Notes under the pieces: model-generated | Database searches by the model: none | Seen by the model: the letters and a program-made list of their open reading frames with translations, nothing else | Told to the model about the DNA's origin: nothing | Assembly (NCBI GenBank): GCA_900472395.1 | Contig: UCHV01000018.1 | Span: forward strand, 1 to 64,000 | DNA: 64,000 nt | DNA from: Hyphomicrobiales bacterium | GTDB taxonomy: Bacteria > Pseudomonadota > Alphaproteobacteria > Rhizobiales > Rhizobiaceae | Reading direction: 5' to 3' | Shown here: one piece after another, positions 38,417 through 51,044 of the stretch | How positions within the stretch are numbered: the stretch's first letter is position 1 | Layout: every line of letters starts with the position of its first letter | Program-made: the position numbers and the translations under genes

Positions 38417-39768
38417 CATTTGGGCGGTGTTCCGTTATCAGCGAGAACAGTACCTGCCAGGTAAAGCGAGCCACCGATCAGAATGCGCGGCGGCGGTTCT
38501 TCCGGAACATGCCGTTCCGAGATTTCCTTCAGAGCGTCAGCGACGCTCAGCGACGGTTCGGCTACCAACCCAGCATCGAATGCCGAGTGCGCAAGGATAA
38601 CGGGATCGATCATCGAATCCGAATCTCTGATCGGCACCGTGAAGACATATTCGGCAATATCGGCGAACGCGCGGAAATAACCGACCGGATCCTTTGTATT
38701 GATCATGCCGGAGACCAGATAAAGCGGGCGCGCGCGCCGCTCCTCCAGGCCTGCCATAGCCTCGGCGATAGCTTCACCGGCACCTGGATTGTGGCCACCA
38801 TCCAGCCAGATCTCCGAACCGGCCGGCGCATATTCCAAAAGCTTGCCTTCGGTCAGCCGTTGCAGACGACCGGCCCATTCGACCGTATTCATCGCCCTTT
38901 CCATCATCGCTTCAGTGACGGTAAAGCCCGCAGCCTTGACGGCGCGGATGGCCGCGGCGGCATTTGAAAGCTGGTGTCGGCCAAGCAGGCGCGGCAATGG
39001 CAGGTCGGCAAGGCCGAACTCATCCTGATAGATCAGCCGCCCGAACTCTTCATGGGCGGAATAATCCTGGCCATAAACCGTAACCGGGCATGATAACCGG
39101 TCTGCCGTTGAAACAAGGACATCGAGCGCCGCGTCATATTCCTGCTGGCCAATGACGACCGGGCAGCGTTTTTTCATGATCCCTGCTTTTTCCGCAGCAA
39201 TCAGCTCGACCCGATCACCAAGGTAAGCCTGATGGTCCAGCGAGATCGGCATGATCACCGATACAGCGGGATCCGGGACCACATTGGTGGAATCGAAGCG
39301 GCCGCCCATGCCGACTTCAAGGATGACCGCATCCGCCGGAACTTCCGAAAAGATCAGAAAACCGACTGCAGTCAGAATCTCGAAGACGGTGATATGCTGA
39401 CCGCCATTCGCCTCGCCGACGCGCCGGAGCGCGTCCGCAAAAACGGCGTCATCAACCAACTGGCCAGGACCGCCTTTGACGCCGATGCGATACCGCTCAT
39501 GCCAGTTGACCAGATGCGGGGACGTGTGAACGTGAACGGCATGGCCACCTGCTTCAAGCAGCGCCCGGCAAAAGGCCGTGACCGACCCTTTGCCGTTTGT
39601 GCCGGCAACATGGATGACCTTCGGCAGTTTGAGGTGCGGGTTACCAAGGATGTCAAGGACACGCAGGACCCGATCCAGGGACATATCGAAGCCCTTTGGA
39701 TGGAGCGTCATCAGCCGCTCGATTTCCTTGGCTGCCTCGCTCGGCGCCGGTTCCGTCATCGCCGTCAT
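38416..39768 (-). CDS. folC: bifunctional folylpolyglutamate synthase / dihydrofolate synthase
   Basis: 450 aa. The ATP-binding 'VIHVAGTNGKGSVTAF', 'HTSPHLVNWHER', 'ILEVGMGGRFDSTNV' and C-terminal 'WLDGGHNPGAGEAIAEAM' are the Mur-ligase-like FolC motifs. It adds glutamate to dihydropteroate and folates. The start may be ATG 39768 or 39759. It lies 30 bp downstream of accD, and the folC-accD link is common in bacteria. Confidence 0.96.
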   Translation of the reverse strand: MTAMTEPAPSEAAKEIERLMTLHPKGFDMSLDRVLRVLDILGNPHLKLPKVIHVAGTNGKGSVTAFCRALLEAGGHAVHVHTSPHLVNWHERYRIGVKGGPGQLVDDAVFADALRRVGEANGGQHITVFEILTAVGFLIFSEVPADAVILEVGMGGRFDSTNVVPDPAVSVIMPISLDHQAYLGDRVELIAAEKAGIMKKRCPVVIGQQEYDAALDVLVSTADRLSCPVTVYGQDYSAHEEFGRLIYQDEFGLADLPLPRLLGRHQLSNAAAAIRAVKAAGFTVTEAMMERAMNTVEWAGRLQRLTEGKLLEYAPAGSEIWLDGGHNPGAGEAIAEAMAGLEERRARPLYLVSGMINTKDPVGYFRAFADIAEYVFTVPIRDSDSMIDPVILAHSAFDAGLVAEPSLSVADALKEISERHVPEEPPPRILIGGSLYLAGTVLADNGTPPK

Positions 39769-39798
39769 TCCACCCGCCCCATTGTCAGAATTTCAGCC

Positions 39799-40683
<885 letters not shown>

Positions 40684-40725
40684 TGGGCATTCTCCCGATT
40701 GGAAACCACGTACAATGTGGGATTA

Positions 40726-41565
40726 TTATTCGGCGGCAACAAGGCGCGCGGCATGAACGCCAGTGGCAAGGCCACGCACGAAAGTTGCGACCGCTGAAAC
40801 GGTATCTCCGGTCGCCGCACCATCCTTGGTGAGGCTGCCGGCTACCTGGGCAACGATGGCCGTGCCAACAACAACGCCGTCGGCTGCAGCACCGATTGCC
40901 TTGGCATGATCCGCCGTCTTGACGCCGAAACCGACGCAGACAGGAAGATCGGTGTGGCTCTTGATGCGATTGACGGCGCCGGACACGAGCGATGGATCTG
41001 GCAGGGCCGAACCGGTGATGCCGTTCATCGACACGTAATAGACAAAGCCGGACGAGTTTTTCAACACTTTCGGCAGGCGTTTGTCATCCGTTGTGGGCGT
41101 TGCAAGTCGTATGAAGTTGATGCCTTTTTCCAGCGCCGGGATGCAAAGTTCGTCATCCATTTCGGCCGGAAGGTCTACGACGATCAGGCCGTCGATGCCG
41201 CAGGCAAGCGCATCATCCAGAAACTTTTCAACGCCGTAGATATAGATGGGGTTGTAATAGCCCATCAGCACGATCGGTGTGTCCTTGTCCGTCTCGCGGA
41301 AAAGTTTTGCCAGTTCGAGGGTCTTTGCCAATGTCTGGCCAGCCTTCAGCGCACGCTGACCGGCAAGCTGGATCGCCGGACCATCGGCCATCGGATCGGA
41401 AAACGGCATACCGAGTTCGATGACATCTGCCCCGGCGCCCGGGAGCGCCTTCATGATGGCAAGCGATGTATCGAAATCCGGATCGCCACCCATGAAATAG
41501 GTGATCAGCGCCGGGCGGCCCTCAGCCTTCAGGGCAGCAAAACGAGCGTCCATACGAGCGGTCAT
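40726..41565 (-). CDS. trpA: tryptophan synthase alpha subunit
   Basis: 279 aa TIM barrel. Catalytic Glu in '[19 protein letters not shown]' and Asp in '[14 protein letters not shown]'. It splits indole-3-glycerol phosphate to indole, which is channelled to TrpB. It starts 1 bp after the trpB stop codon, so translation is coupled. Confidence 0.98.
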   Translation of the reverse strand: MTARMDARFAALKAEGRPALITYFMGGDPDFDTSLAIMKALPGAGADVIELGMPFSDPMADGPAIQLAGQRALKAGQTLAKTLELAKLFRETDKDTPIVLMGYYNPIYIYGVEKFLDDALACGIDGLIVVDLPAEMDDELCIPALEKGINFIRLATPTTDDKRLPKVLKNSSGFVYYVSMNGITGSALPDPSLVSGAVNRIKSHTDLPVCVGFGVKTADHAKAIGAAADGVVVGTAIVAQVAGSLTKDGAATGDTVSAVATFVRGLATGVHAARLVAAE

Positions 41566-41566
41566 G

Positions 41567-42787
41567 TCAGACCTCCATTCCGAGGATCTTGGCGACGGTA
41601 AAAATGTCCTTGTCGCCGCGGCCGGACAGGTTCATCAGAATGATTTCATCCTTGCCCATTTTTGGCGCGCGCTTGATGACTTCGGCCAGAGCGTGGCTGG
41701 GTTCGAGCGCCGGGATGATACCTTCGAGACGAGTCAGGGTCTGGAATGCTTCGAGGGCTTCATGGTCCATTATCGGCACGTATTCGGCTCGGCCGGTATC
41801 AGCAAGCCAGCTGTGCTCGGGGCCAATGCCCGGATAATCGAGACCGGCAGAAACCGAGTGGCCTTCCTTGATCTGGCCATCACCATCCTGCAGGAGGTAG
41901 GTGCGGTTGCCATGAAGGACGCCCGGTGAGCCTGCGGTGATCGAAGCGCAATGCTCCTCGCCCTGCAAACCCTTGCCACCGGCTTCGACACCAACGATCT
42001 TTACGCCTGGATCATCAAGGAAAGGGTGGAAGATGCCGATCGCGTTCGACCCGCCGCCGACGGCAGCGATGACGACATCCGGCAGACGGCCTTCCGCTTC
42101 CAGAATCTGCTGGCGCGCTTCCGTGCCGATGACGGCCTGAAAATCGCGAACCATTTCCGGATAGGGATGCGGGCCGGCAGCGGTGCCGATCAGGTAATAG
42201 GTGTCATCGACATTGGTGACCCAGTCACGCAGTGCCTCGTTCATTGCATCCTTAAGCGTGCCGTTGCCGGCCGTGACGGGTACAACTTCGGCACCAAGCA
42301 GACGCATGCGGAAAACGTTGGGCGCCTGACGCTCGACATCGGTCGCACCCATGTAGACAACACAGGGGAAACCAAAGCGGGCTGCCACGGTGGCGGATGC
42401 CACACCGTGCTGACCGGCACCGGTCTCGGCGATGATGCGGGTCTTGCCCATGCGCTTGGCGAGAAGGATCTGGCCAATGCAGTTGTTGATCTTGTGCGAT
42501 CCGGTATGGTTCAGCTCTTCGCGCTTGAAATAGATCTTTGCGCCGCCGAGTTCTTCCGTCAGGCGTTCGGCGAAATAAAGCGGGCTGGGGCGGCCGATAT
42601 AATGTGCGCCGAGCGATGCAAGTTCCGCCTGGAATTCGGGATCGGTCTTTGCCTTGCTCCACTCATCCTGAAGATCAAGGATAAGAGGCATCAGCGTTTC
42701 GGCGACGAAGCGTCCGCCGTAGATACCGAAACGTCCGTCTTCGTCCGGACCGGACCGGAATGAATTTGGTGTCGCTGCCTGGTTCAC
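41567..42787 (-). CDS. trpB: tryptophan synthase beta subunit
   Basis: 406 aa PLP enzyme. The cofactor Lys is in '[11 protein letters not shown]', with 'GAGQHGVA' and 'GGGSNAIG' binding the phosphate. The start is GTG with AAGGAG upstream. It lies 3 bp downstream of trpF and directly upstream of trpA. Confidence 0.98.
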   Translation of the reverse strand: MNQAATPNSFRSGPDEDGRFGIYGGRFVAETLMPLILDLQDEWSKAKTDPEFQAELASLGAHYIGRPSPLYFAERLTEELGGAKIYFKREELNHTGSHKINNCIGQILLAKRMGKTRIIAETGAGQHGVASATVAARFGFPCVVYMGATDVERQAPNVFRMRLLGAEVVPVTAGNGTLKDAMNEALRDWVTNVDDTYYLIGTAAGPHPYPEMVRDFQAVIGTEARQQILEAEGRLPDVVIAAVGGGSNAIGIFHPFLDDPGVKIVGVEAGGKGLQGEEHCASITAGSPGVLHGNRTYLLQDGDGQIKEGHSVSAGLDYPGIGPEHSWLADTGRAEYVPIMDHEALEAFQTLTRLEGIIPALEPSHALAEVIKRAPKMGKDEIILMNLSGRGDKDIFTVAKILGMEV

Positions 42788-42790
42788 AGT

Positions 42791-43462
42791 CTACTCCTTG
42801 CGATCCGCTGCATCGACCGGCCGCGCATCAGCGATCGCATCGAAAAACGCATCCATCATTTGCAGGTCCTTGACCCCCGGTGCGCTTTCCACGCCGGAGG
42901 AAATATCTATGCCGCTGGCTGTCGTGTCCGACAGGGCAAGGCCGACATTATCCTTGTTCAATCCACCGGAAAGCATGTAATCGACTCCATCGTCAAGAAG
43001 ACTTAGAAGTTTCCAGTCAAAGGATACGCCGTTGCCACCTGGCAGTTCGGATCCCGCCGGTGCCTTCGCATCAAGCAGAAACCGATCCGCGAGGCCATCA
43101 TAGGCCTCAAGCTTTCTCAGATCGTCTGCCGTGCGGATGGAAAAAGCCTTGATCACCGGCAGGCCAAAGATTGCCTTGATGTTGAGCACACGCTCGGCGC
43201 TCTCGTGACCGTGCAGTTGAAGAATGTCCGGCTTGACGAAGGCGATAATGTCTTCAAGCATCTCGTTATCGGCATCGACCGTAACAGCGACGATCTTGAC
43301 CTTGCCGCGCGCACGATCGGCCAACGCACCGGCATCGACCGGCTCGATGTGGCGAGGGCTTTTTTCAAAGAAGATAAAGCCGATATGGGTCGCACCGCGC
43401 TCAATCGCACGATCGACCGCTTCGGGCGTCTTCAGTCCGCAAATCTTGATATCGGGAACCAT
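42791..43462 (-). CDS. trpF: phosphoribosylanthranilate isomerase
   Basis: About 223 aa from ATG 43462 ('MVPDIKICGLKTPEA'), with catalytic Cys in 'ICGLK' and Asp in the C-terminal half. The frame also offers ATG 43519, which would add 19 residues unlike other TrpF proteins. First gene of the trpF-trpB-trpA group; the remaining trp genes are elsewhere, the usual rhizobial arrangement. Confidence 0.95.
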   Translation of the reverse strand: MVPDIKICGLKTPEAVDRAIERGATHIGFIFFEKSPRHIEPVDAGALADRARGKVKIVAVTVDADNEMLEDIIAFVKPDILQLHGHESAERVLNIKAIFGLPVIKAFSIRTADDLRKLEAYDGLADRFLLDAKAPAGSELPGGNGVSFDWKLLSLLDDGVDYMLSGGLNKDNVGLALSDTTASGIDISSGVESAPGVKDLQMMDAFFDAIADARPVDAADRKE

Positions 43463-43528
43463 TGCGGCGAATTGCCATGAAAAGGCGTTTGAGTCGAGCC
43501 AAATCGACTTATCAGACATTGCCGGCTG

Positions 43529-44290
43529 TCAGGAGAAGTCGATGGCGTGAAGCTGAGACCCATGCTGTTTAAGCCATTTCTGGGCAGCTTCCGAGCCAGG
43601 GCAAAGGCTGCGGCACAATGCCCAGAATTTTGGGCCGTGATTCATTTCTTTGAGATGCGCCACTTCATGCGCAGCCAGATAATCGATAACGGCAGGCGGC
43701 GCCATGACGATGCGCCAGGAAAAACTGAGATTGCCATCCCACGAACACGAGCCCCAACGACTGCGCGTATCCTTCATCGTGATCGAGCGAACCGGCTTTC
43801 CGATTTGCGCCGCATGTCGGGCTACCAGTGGCTCGAGATCGAGGCGTGCTTCCTTCTTCAGGAAAGCAGCAATACGACGGGCAAGATGATCTTCCAGTCC
43901 GCCAACCTGTAAAACATGCTCACCGTCGATAACGACTGCCTCGGTTAATCCGCGAAGCTTGCCGCTATGAACGATACGATGCGGAATGCCGCGAAGCGAA
44001 ATCACGCCACCCGGACGCATTTCGCTGGAAACCGGAAATTTTGCGAGCTTGGTAAGGAGCCAACCCTGATGGCGATCCAGGAAAGCATCGACTTCAGACC
44101 GCTTCAAGCCTGTCGGCACTGTCAGCTTCAACGCACGTCCGCCGGGCTCTATGCGAAGAGTGATACGGGTCGCCCGGATGTTTTCGCGGATCGTCAGCGG
44201 CAGAATACGGTCGCCGACAAGAATGGTTCGTTCTGTCGATCGTAACGCTTCCGGTGGTTTGGGCATAAGCTTCTTGAGAGCAGGAAACAT
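43529..44290 (-). CDS. SprT/YgjP-like zinc metallopeptidase (M48-type fold)
   Basis: 253 aa. Zinc motif HEVAH at 208-212 with a third ligand His218 in 'EMNHGPKFW'. The upstream 'DTRSRWGSCSWDGNLSFSWRIVMAP' is the hallmark of the YgjP/DUF45 family. No signal peptide is present, so it is probably cytoplasmic. The physiological substrate is unknown. It ends about 10 bp upstream of the long trpF frame, on the same strand. Confidence 0.88.
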   Translation of the reverse strand: MFPALKKLMPKPPEALRSTERTILVGDRILPLTIRENIRATRITLRIEPGGRALKLTVPTGLKRSEVDAFLDRHQGWLLTKLAKFPVSSEMRPGGVISLRGIPHRIVHSGKLRGLTEAVVIDGEHVLQVGGLEDHLARRIAAFLKKEARLDLEPLVARHAAQIGKPVRSITMKDTRSRWGSCSWDGNLSFSWRIVMAPPAVIDYLAAHEVAHLKEMNHGPKFWALCRSLCPGSEAAQKWLKQHGSQLHAIDFS

Positions 44291-44329
44291 GGAATTCTTC
44301 TAGCAGATTCGAGGCGTCAACGCCCCAAG

Positions 44330-44355
44330 AAAAAACCGGCGCAGTGTTGCGCCGG
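44330..44355 (-). terminator. terminator after the DUF2852 gene
   Basis: CCGGCGCA (44336-44343) and TGCGCCGG (44348-44355) form a perfect 8-bp stem with a 4-nt loop. On the minus strand it is followed by TTTTTT (44330-44335). Confidence 0.92.
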
Positions 44356-44371
44356 CTTGTTGTCATTTGCC

Positions 44372-44794
44372 TCAGTTGGTGACCGGGAAGCCACCAGAGG
44401 ATTTGCCAGGACCGCGTTCGCGCATGAAGCGGTCAAATTCTTCCTGGTCCTTGGCGCGGCGAAGCTCACGCATATAGTCGTCGAATTCCGCACGCATCTC
44501 GTCGAGCTTGCGGCGCTGTTCTTCAATTCTTTCGAGTTCGGCCCGGCGCCAGTCATCGAAAGCGACATTGCCGGTTGAGAAATGTTGTTCGTAACGACCG
44601 CGCGCACGGCGGAAACCTGCGCACATGCCATCCGCCTTCTCATTGGCGGAGCGTTTGAAGTGGCCGAGTTTATCGCCGAACAGAATGTAGGCGAGCATGG
44701 CTAGACCAAGTGGCCAAAAGACGATGAAACCGAGAACCATCAACGCGATGGTGGCCGGCGTCCAGTCCGGGCGGATCAGTGCTGACTGCGTCAT
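44372..44794 (-). CDS. DUF2852 domain protein
   Basis: 140 aa. One hydrophobic helix near residues 15-40 ('ATIALMVLGFIVFWPLGLAMLAYILFG') is followed by a strongly charged, probably coiled-coil region ('ELERIEEQRRKLDEMRAEFDDYMREL') and a Gly/Ser tail. It matches DUF2852, a small alphaproteobacterial membrane-protein family of unknown function. It is flanked by terminators, so it is probably transcribed alone. Confidence 0.8.
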   Translation of the reverse strand: MTQSALIRPDWTPATIALMVLGFIVFWPLGLAMLAYILFGDKLGHFKRSANEKADGMCAGFRRARGRYEQHFSTGNVAFDDWRRAELERIEEQRRKLDEMRAEFDDYMRELRRAKDQEEFDRFMRERGPGKSSGGFPVTN

Positions 44795-44920
44795 GTTTCG
44801 GTATTCCTTTCAAATCCGACCGACAGAATGTCGGCCCGGATTCGATTTGGGAAATAGCACGGCGCCGTTCAAGATAACGGTCTCACCAATCGCTGAAGCA
44901 TTTGAAAAGGCCAGCGCAAT

Positions 44921-46201
44921 TCACGCGTGTTTGCGGCCGGAACTATGCGGCCCATCGGCTTCGACATCTTTCGAGGCAGAATGTGCACGCGCAAACGAGA
45001 CGATACGCGGCGCGATTTCCTTACGGAAACGGGAGCCATTAAAGACACCGTAATGACCGACATCCGGCTGCACGTAATGCTGCCGTTTGGTATCCGGAAT
45101 GTTGGGACAGATCGCATGGCTGGCCTCGGTCTGACCGAGACCTGAAATATCGTCGTTCTCGCCCTCAACCGTCAAAAGTGCGACATTGCGGATCGATGCC
45201 GTATCAACAGGCTTGTCTCGGTGCATCATTTCACCTTTGGGCAAAGCATGGCGAATGAAAACGGTATCGACCGTTTGCAGATAAAACTCGGCGGTAAGGT
45301 CCATAACCGCCAGATATTCATCATAGAATTCGCGATGCTTTTCCGCGGATTCCCCGTCGTTTTTCACGAGATGTTCGAAAAATTCCTTATGCGCCGTAAC
45401 GTGCCGGTCGAGGTTCATCGACATGAAGCCGGACAATTGCAGGAACCCCGGATAGACAGGACGCATGCAGCCAGGTTGCGGCCAAGGCACGCTCATGATG
45501 ACATTGTCCTTGAACCAGCTGAGTGGCCGATCCTGTGCCATCGCATTGACCGCAGTTGGATTGATGCGGGTATCGATCGGTCCGCCCATCAGCGTCATCG
45601 AGGCTGGCGCCAGGGGATCGTTAGCCGCCTCCATAACGGCAACGGCTGCAAGTACCGGAACCGACGGCTGACACACTGCGACCACGTTTGTCTTCGGGCC
45701 GAGCGCACGGATCATCTCGATCACGTAATCGATATAATCGTCGAGATCGAAAGTGCCTTCGGTTACCGGAACCAGACGCGCGTCGATCCAATCGGTAATA
45801 TAGACATCGGCATGCGGTAGAAGCGCTTCGACCGTTCCACGCAGCAACGTGGCATAATGGCCGGACATGGGCGCGACGAGCAGTATTTTCGGATCTTGCG
45901 CCCTGCCCTGTTTCATATTCTTGCTGAAATGCAAAAGATTGCAGAACGGTTTCGACCAGACAATGTCTTCGGTTACATCGACGACCTCGCCATCGATCAC
46001 CCTCTGCGGCAGATCGAAAGATGGTTTCGCATAACGACGTGTCAGGCGTTCGAAAACCTCCAAGCCGGCAGCCATGGTGCGACCGATAGCGGTCTGCGAC
46101 ATGGGATTAAGCGGATCACTATAGAGAAGCCGCATCGCCTCGGTCGTTGCTCGTAACGGAGCGAGTGCGGCATGGTTCATTTCATAAAGTTGGTAAAACA
46201 T
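44921..46201 (-). CDS. phaZ: intracellular polyhydroxyalkanoate (PHB) depolymerase
   Basis: 426 aa, alpha/beta hydrolase without signal peptide. The lipase-box-like motif is 'VCQPSVP' with nucleophile Cys177, as in intracellular PhaZ depolymerases that use Cys rather than Ser. Catalytic Asp is probably in 'GENDDISG' and His in 'DVGHYGVFNG'. It releases 3-hydroxybutyrate from stored polymer. The PHB synthesis genes are not in the window. Confidence 0.93.
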   Translation of the reverse strand: MFYQLYEMNHAALAPLRATTEAMRLLYSDPLNPMSQTAIGRTMAAGLEVFERLTRRYAKPSFDLPQRVIDGEVVDVTEDIVWSKPFCNLLHFSKNMKQGRAQDPKILLVAPMSGHYATLLRGTVEALLPHADVYITDWIDARLVPVTEGTFDLDDYIDYVIEMIRALGPKTNVVAVCQPSVPVLAAVAVMEAANDPLAPASMTLMGGPIDTRINPTAVNAMAQDRPLSWFKDNVIMSVPWPQPGCMRPVYPGFLQLSGFMSMNLDRHVTAHKEFFEHLVKNDGESAEKHREFYDEYLAVMDLTAEFYLQTVDTVFIRHALPKGEMMHRDKPVDTASIRNVALLTVEGENDDISGLGQTEASHAICPNIPDTKRQHYVQPDVGHYGVFNGSRFRKEIAPRIVSFARAHSASKDVEADGPHSSGRKHA

Positions 46202-46332
46202 CCGCAGGCTGCCTTTGGCACGTCGCGGAGAGCTGGCCAGTCTCGCGAACCGAACGATTGATTGCCCTGTTTATCAGGTTTTTGCCTATCTGACTATTAT
46301 CAGTGTAACGGGTGTATCGATGCCGCGGAAAA

Positions 46333-46354
46333 CAAAAACGGCGCCGAAGCGCCG
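46333..46354 (-). terminator. terminator after gyrB
   Basis: CGGCGC (46339-46344), loop CGAA, and GCGCCG (46349-46354). On the minus strand the stem is followed by TTTTTG and further T residues. It lies about 80 bp beyond the gyrB stop, so the parS-like pair at 46377-46418 would be inside the gyrB mRNA. Confidence 0.85.
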
Positions 46355-46376
46355 CAAGATTTGCCGGTTAACAAAA

Positions 46377-46392
46377 TGTTTCACGTGAATCA
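46377..46392. other. parS-like site 1 downstream of gyrB
   Basis: TGTTTCACGTGAATCA differs from the 16-bp parS consensus at one position. It is 10 bp from a second such site in the gyrB 3' untranslated region. Confidence 0.8.
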
Positions 46393-46402
46393 CCCACAGG
46401 AA

Positions 46403-46418
46403 AGATTCACGTGAAACA
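46403..46418. other. parS-like site 2 downstream of gyrB
   Basis: AGATTCACGTGAAACA keeps the TTCACGTGAA core and one full arm, and differs from the parS consensus at positions 1 and 3. It lies 15 bp after the gyrB stop codon. Confidence 0.75.
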
Positions 46419-46432
46419 CACTTCTTTAACTT

Positions 46433-48883
<2,451 letters not shown>

Positions 48884-49004
48884 TTAACGTGGTGCGGCGA
48901 TCTGGCGAATCACCGTATTTCGTGCCACTGAATATAAGAAATCCGGGCGGATTTCCAAAGCGCAGAGGTGTTTTCCGCGCATTTAACCCGGGATTACGTG
49001 GCGC

Positions 49005-49370
49005 TCATCCAGAAGGGCGGCCACTTTCGAGAACCTTCGTCAATTGCTCTAGCATGTCCGGTGATAAAGAGCGAATCTCCTTGGCGAGCCGGTTAGCGAA
49101 AGCGGTATATTCCGGGGGCATATCGCTGGTGTCCACGACGACGCGCGGATCGGAAGCTTCCGCCAGCATGAACAGCTCCTCCGCCTCATCCCAGATGATA
49201 TTGAAATAACCGGCCACTCGTTGCAGAAAATCGAAGCTTGGTTTTCCTCGGTGACCATGTTCGAGTGCGGACAGATAAGCAGCGGATACGCCGATCGCCG
49301 CAGCCATCTCTGCCTGCTTCACGCCTTTGCGCTGTCTCAACTCCCGCAGTGCATGACCGAACGGAGTCAT
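49005..49370 (-). CDS. XRE family helix-turn-helix regulator
   Basis: 121 aa. An N-terminal Cro/CI-type HTH ('LRQRKGVKQAEMAAAIGVSAAYLSALEHG', about residues 9-40) is followed by a C-terminal region with no recognised domain. Last gene of the tim44-mltA-smr-xre set and overlapping smr by ATGA. The target genes are unknown; autoregulation of this set is a reasonable guess only. Confidence 0.88.
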   Translation of the reverse strand: MTPFGHALRELRQRKGVKQAEMAAAIGVSAAYLSALEHGHRGKPSFDFLQRVAGYFNIIWDEAEELFMLAEASDPRVVVDTSDMPPEYTAFANRLAKEIRSLSPDMLEQLTKVLESGRPSG

Positions 49371-49936
49371 AAACCGACCCCAACCCGACGGCTAAGGCGA
49401 ACATAAAGTGCCCCTTCTCCGCCATGCTGACGAGCCGCCGGTTCATAGGAGGATATCAGGAAACGAAATTCCGGCTTGGAAAACCATAGGGGCACCGCGC
49501 GTTTCAAGGCTCCCTCGCTGCCGTAAGAACTTCCCTTGCCGGTGATTACCAAAACATGCCGCAAGCCGCGATCATGCGCCCGCAAGAGGAAATCAAGAAG
49601 AATGCCGTGTGCATCGCTCTGGATCAGGCCATGAAGGTCGATACGCGCTTCCAGCGCCAGATTGCCGCGCGCAAGCTTTCGCTTGACCGGTCTTTCAAGC
49701 GGATGATGCTTCTTTCGGTCAGGTTGCGCGGGCTTCGATACCGGATCAGCAGGCACCAGATTCTTGCCGCTCGATGCCGCAGACAATTTTATGTCTTGCT
49801 GCTCCTCGACAGGCTCCTCAAAAAGCGCTTCGAACTTCAGAAGGTCTTCCAGCCTTCCAGGCATCGGTTTTGCAGATCGGGCGACCCTACCCCACAGAAT
49901 ACGGTCCTCGCCACTCAGCTTCCGGTCACCCTTCAT
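49367..49936 (-). CDS. Smr domain protein
   Basis: 189 aa. A charged, low-complexity N-terminal half (about residues 1-95) is followed by a Smr domain, with 'IDLHGLIQSDAHGILLDFL' and 'HVLVITGKGSSYG...GALKRAVPLWF'. Smr domains are nucleic-acid endonucleases or nicking domains related to the MutS2 tail. Here it is a stand-alone form; the role is not established. It overlaps mltA and the XRE gene by 4 bp each. Confidence 0.88.
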   Translation of the reverse strand: MKGDRKLSGEDRILWGRVARSAKPMPGRLEDLLKFEALFEEPVEEQQDIKLSAASSGKNLVPADPVSKPAQPDRKKHHPLERPVKRKLARGNLALEARIDLHGLIQSDAHGILLDFLLRAHDRGLRHVLVITGKGSSYGSEGALKRAVPLWFSKPEFRFLISSYEPAARQHGGEGALYVRLSRRVGVGL

Positions 49937-51042
49937 GGCGATAACCTTGCCGCTGCCGCCTTTGGAACGAGAATATAGAAATCTGCCGTATGCTTGACGG
50001 TGCCGGCTTGTTCGCCCGCATCATAACCCGAGCCGGTAAAAATATCTCCCCGCGCCGGACCGATGATGGCCGAGCCCGTATCGAGCGCCATCACAGTGCG
50101 GGCAAACGGTTTGCCCGCATCCAGATGTGTCAGGGTTTCCGACCGGATGAAGAAAGGAAAACCGAAAGTATGGATCAGCCGGTCAACGGCCAACGACCGT
50201 CCCGCTACCAAGGGCACTTTCGCCGCAGCGATCGGTCCCCGGTCGAGCCCCTCAACCGCCGCTTCCCGAAAGAATATGTAGGAGCGGTTATGCCATAGAA
50301 CCTCGTCAACCTTAGCCGGATTCCCAATCAACCAGTCACGAATGCTCTGCATCGAGACCGTGGCAGCATCTATGTCTCCGCGATCGATCAACAGACGCCC
50401 GATTGCCGAAAAAGCGTGGCCCGCTTTGCCCGCATAGGTAATTCGGGCCATCCGACCATCGCGATAACGAAGTCGCGCGGCACCTTGGACATGGGTAAAA
50501 AACACATCGACCTTGGATTTGGCCCAAGCAATTTCCAGGCCCTGCCCGTCCAGATATCCACGGTCTATCTCCCCGCGATCCGGATACAGATCGATCTTGC
50601 CGTCGCGTGACCTTGCAAACGCATAGGACGGATCCATCGACCGAGGCCTGTTGCCATCGTCGATATCGACAAGATCCAAGGGTCGGCGATAAAAGGGATA
50701 ACGATAAATCTCGCACTGGTGATCGGAGACATCCACTTCGGGTTCAAAGAAGCCGGTTACAAAACCTGGTTTTTCGTCCAGCCGCTGGATCATGAAGGGC
50801 GTGCAGTGCTTTTCGAAAAAGTGTCTGGCTGACTCTGGTCCAGATGGTGAAAAACCTGCCGCCGCTTTTAAAAGCGGCAGCAGATCTTCTGTTGTCAGTC
50901 CCAATGAACCGGCACGATATGGTTTGACCGCCTCGACATGATCAAGACAGTCGCGCATTGCCGAAAAGAGTGGCGATGGATCATCCTCGCCCCAACCGAC
51001 GAGAGCAGAGAAAGTCGTGGGCTTCGGGATGTAATCGATCAT
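49933..51042 (-). CDS. mltA: MltA family murein transglycosylase
   Basis: About 369 aa. MltA domain with 'FVTGFFEPEVDVS', '3D'-type C-terminus 'VMALDTGSAIIGPARGDIFTGSGYDA', matching the DTG...GD catalytic aspartate region of MltA. It cleaves peptidoglycan to 1,6-anhydromuropeptides. I see no signal peptide or lipobox: the N-terminus 'MIDYIPKPTTFSAL' is not hydrophobic, and upstream codons run straight into tim44. GTG 51048 is an alternative start. It lies inside an overlapping gene set. Confidence 0.9.
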   Translation of the reverse strand: MIDYIPKPTTFSALVGWGEDDPSPLFSAMRDCLDHVEAVKPYRAGSLGLTTEDLLPLLKAAAGFSPSGPESARHFFEKHCTPFMIQRLDEKPGFVTGFFEPEVDVSDHQCEIYRYPFYRRPLDLVDIDDGNRPRSMDPSYAFARSRDGKIDLYPDRGEIDRGYLDGQGLEIAWAKSKVDVFFTHVQGAARLRYRDGRMARITYAGKAGHAFSAIGRLLIDRGDIDAATVSMQSIRDWLIGNPAKVDEVLWHNRSYIFFREAAVEGLDRGPIAAAKVPLVAGRSLAVDRLIHTFGFPFFIRSETLTHLDAGKPFARTVMALDTGSAIIGPARGDIFTGSGYDAGEQAGTVKHTADFYILVPKAAAARLSP

Positions 51043-51044
51043 GT

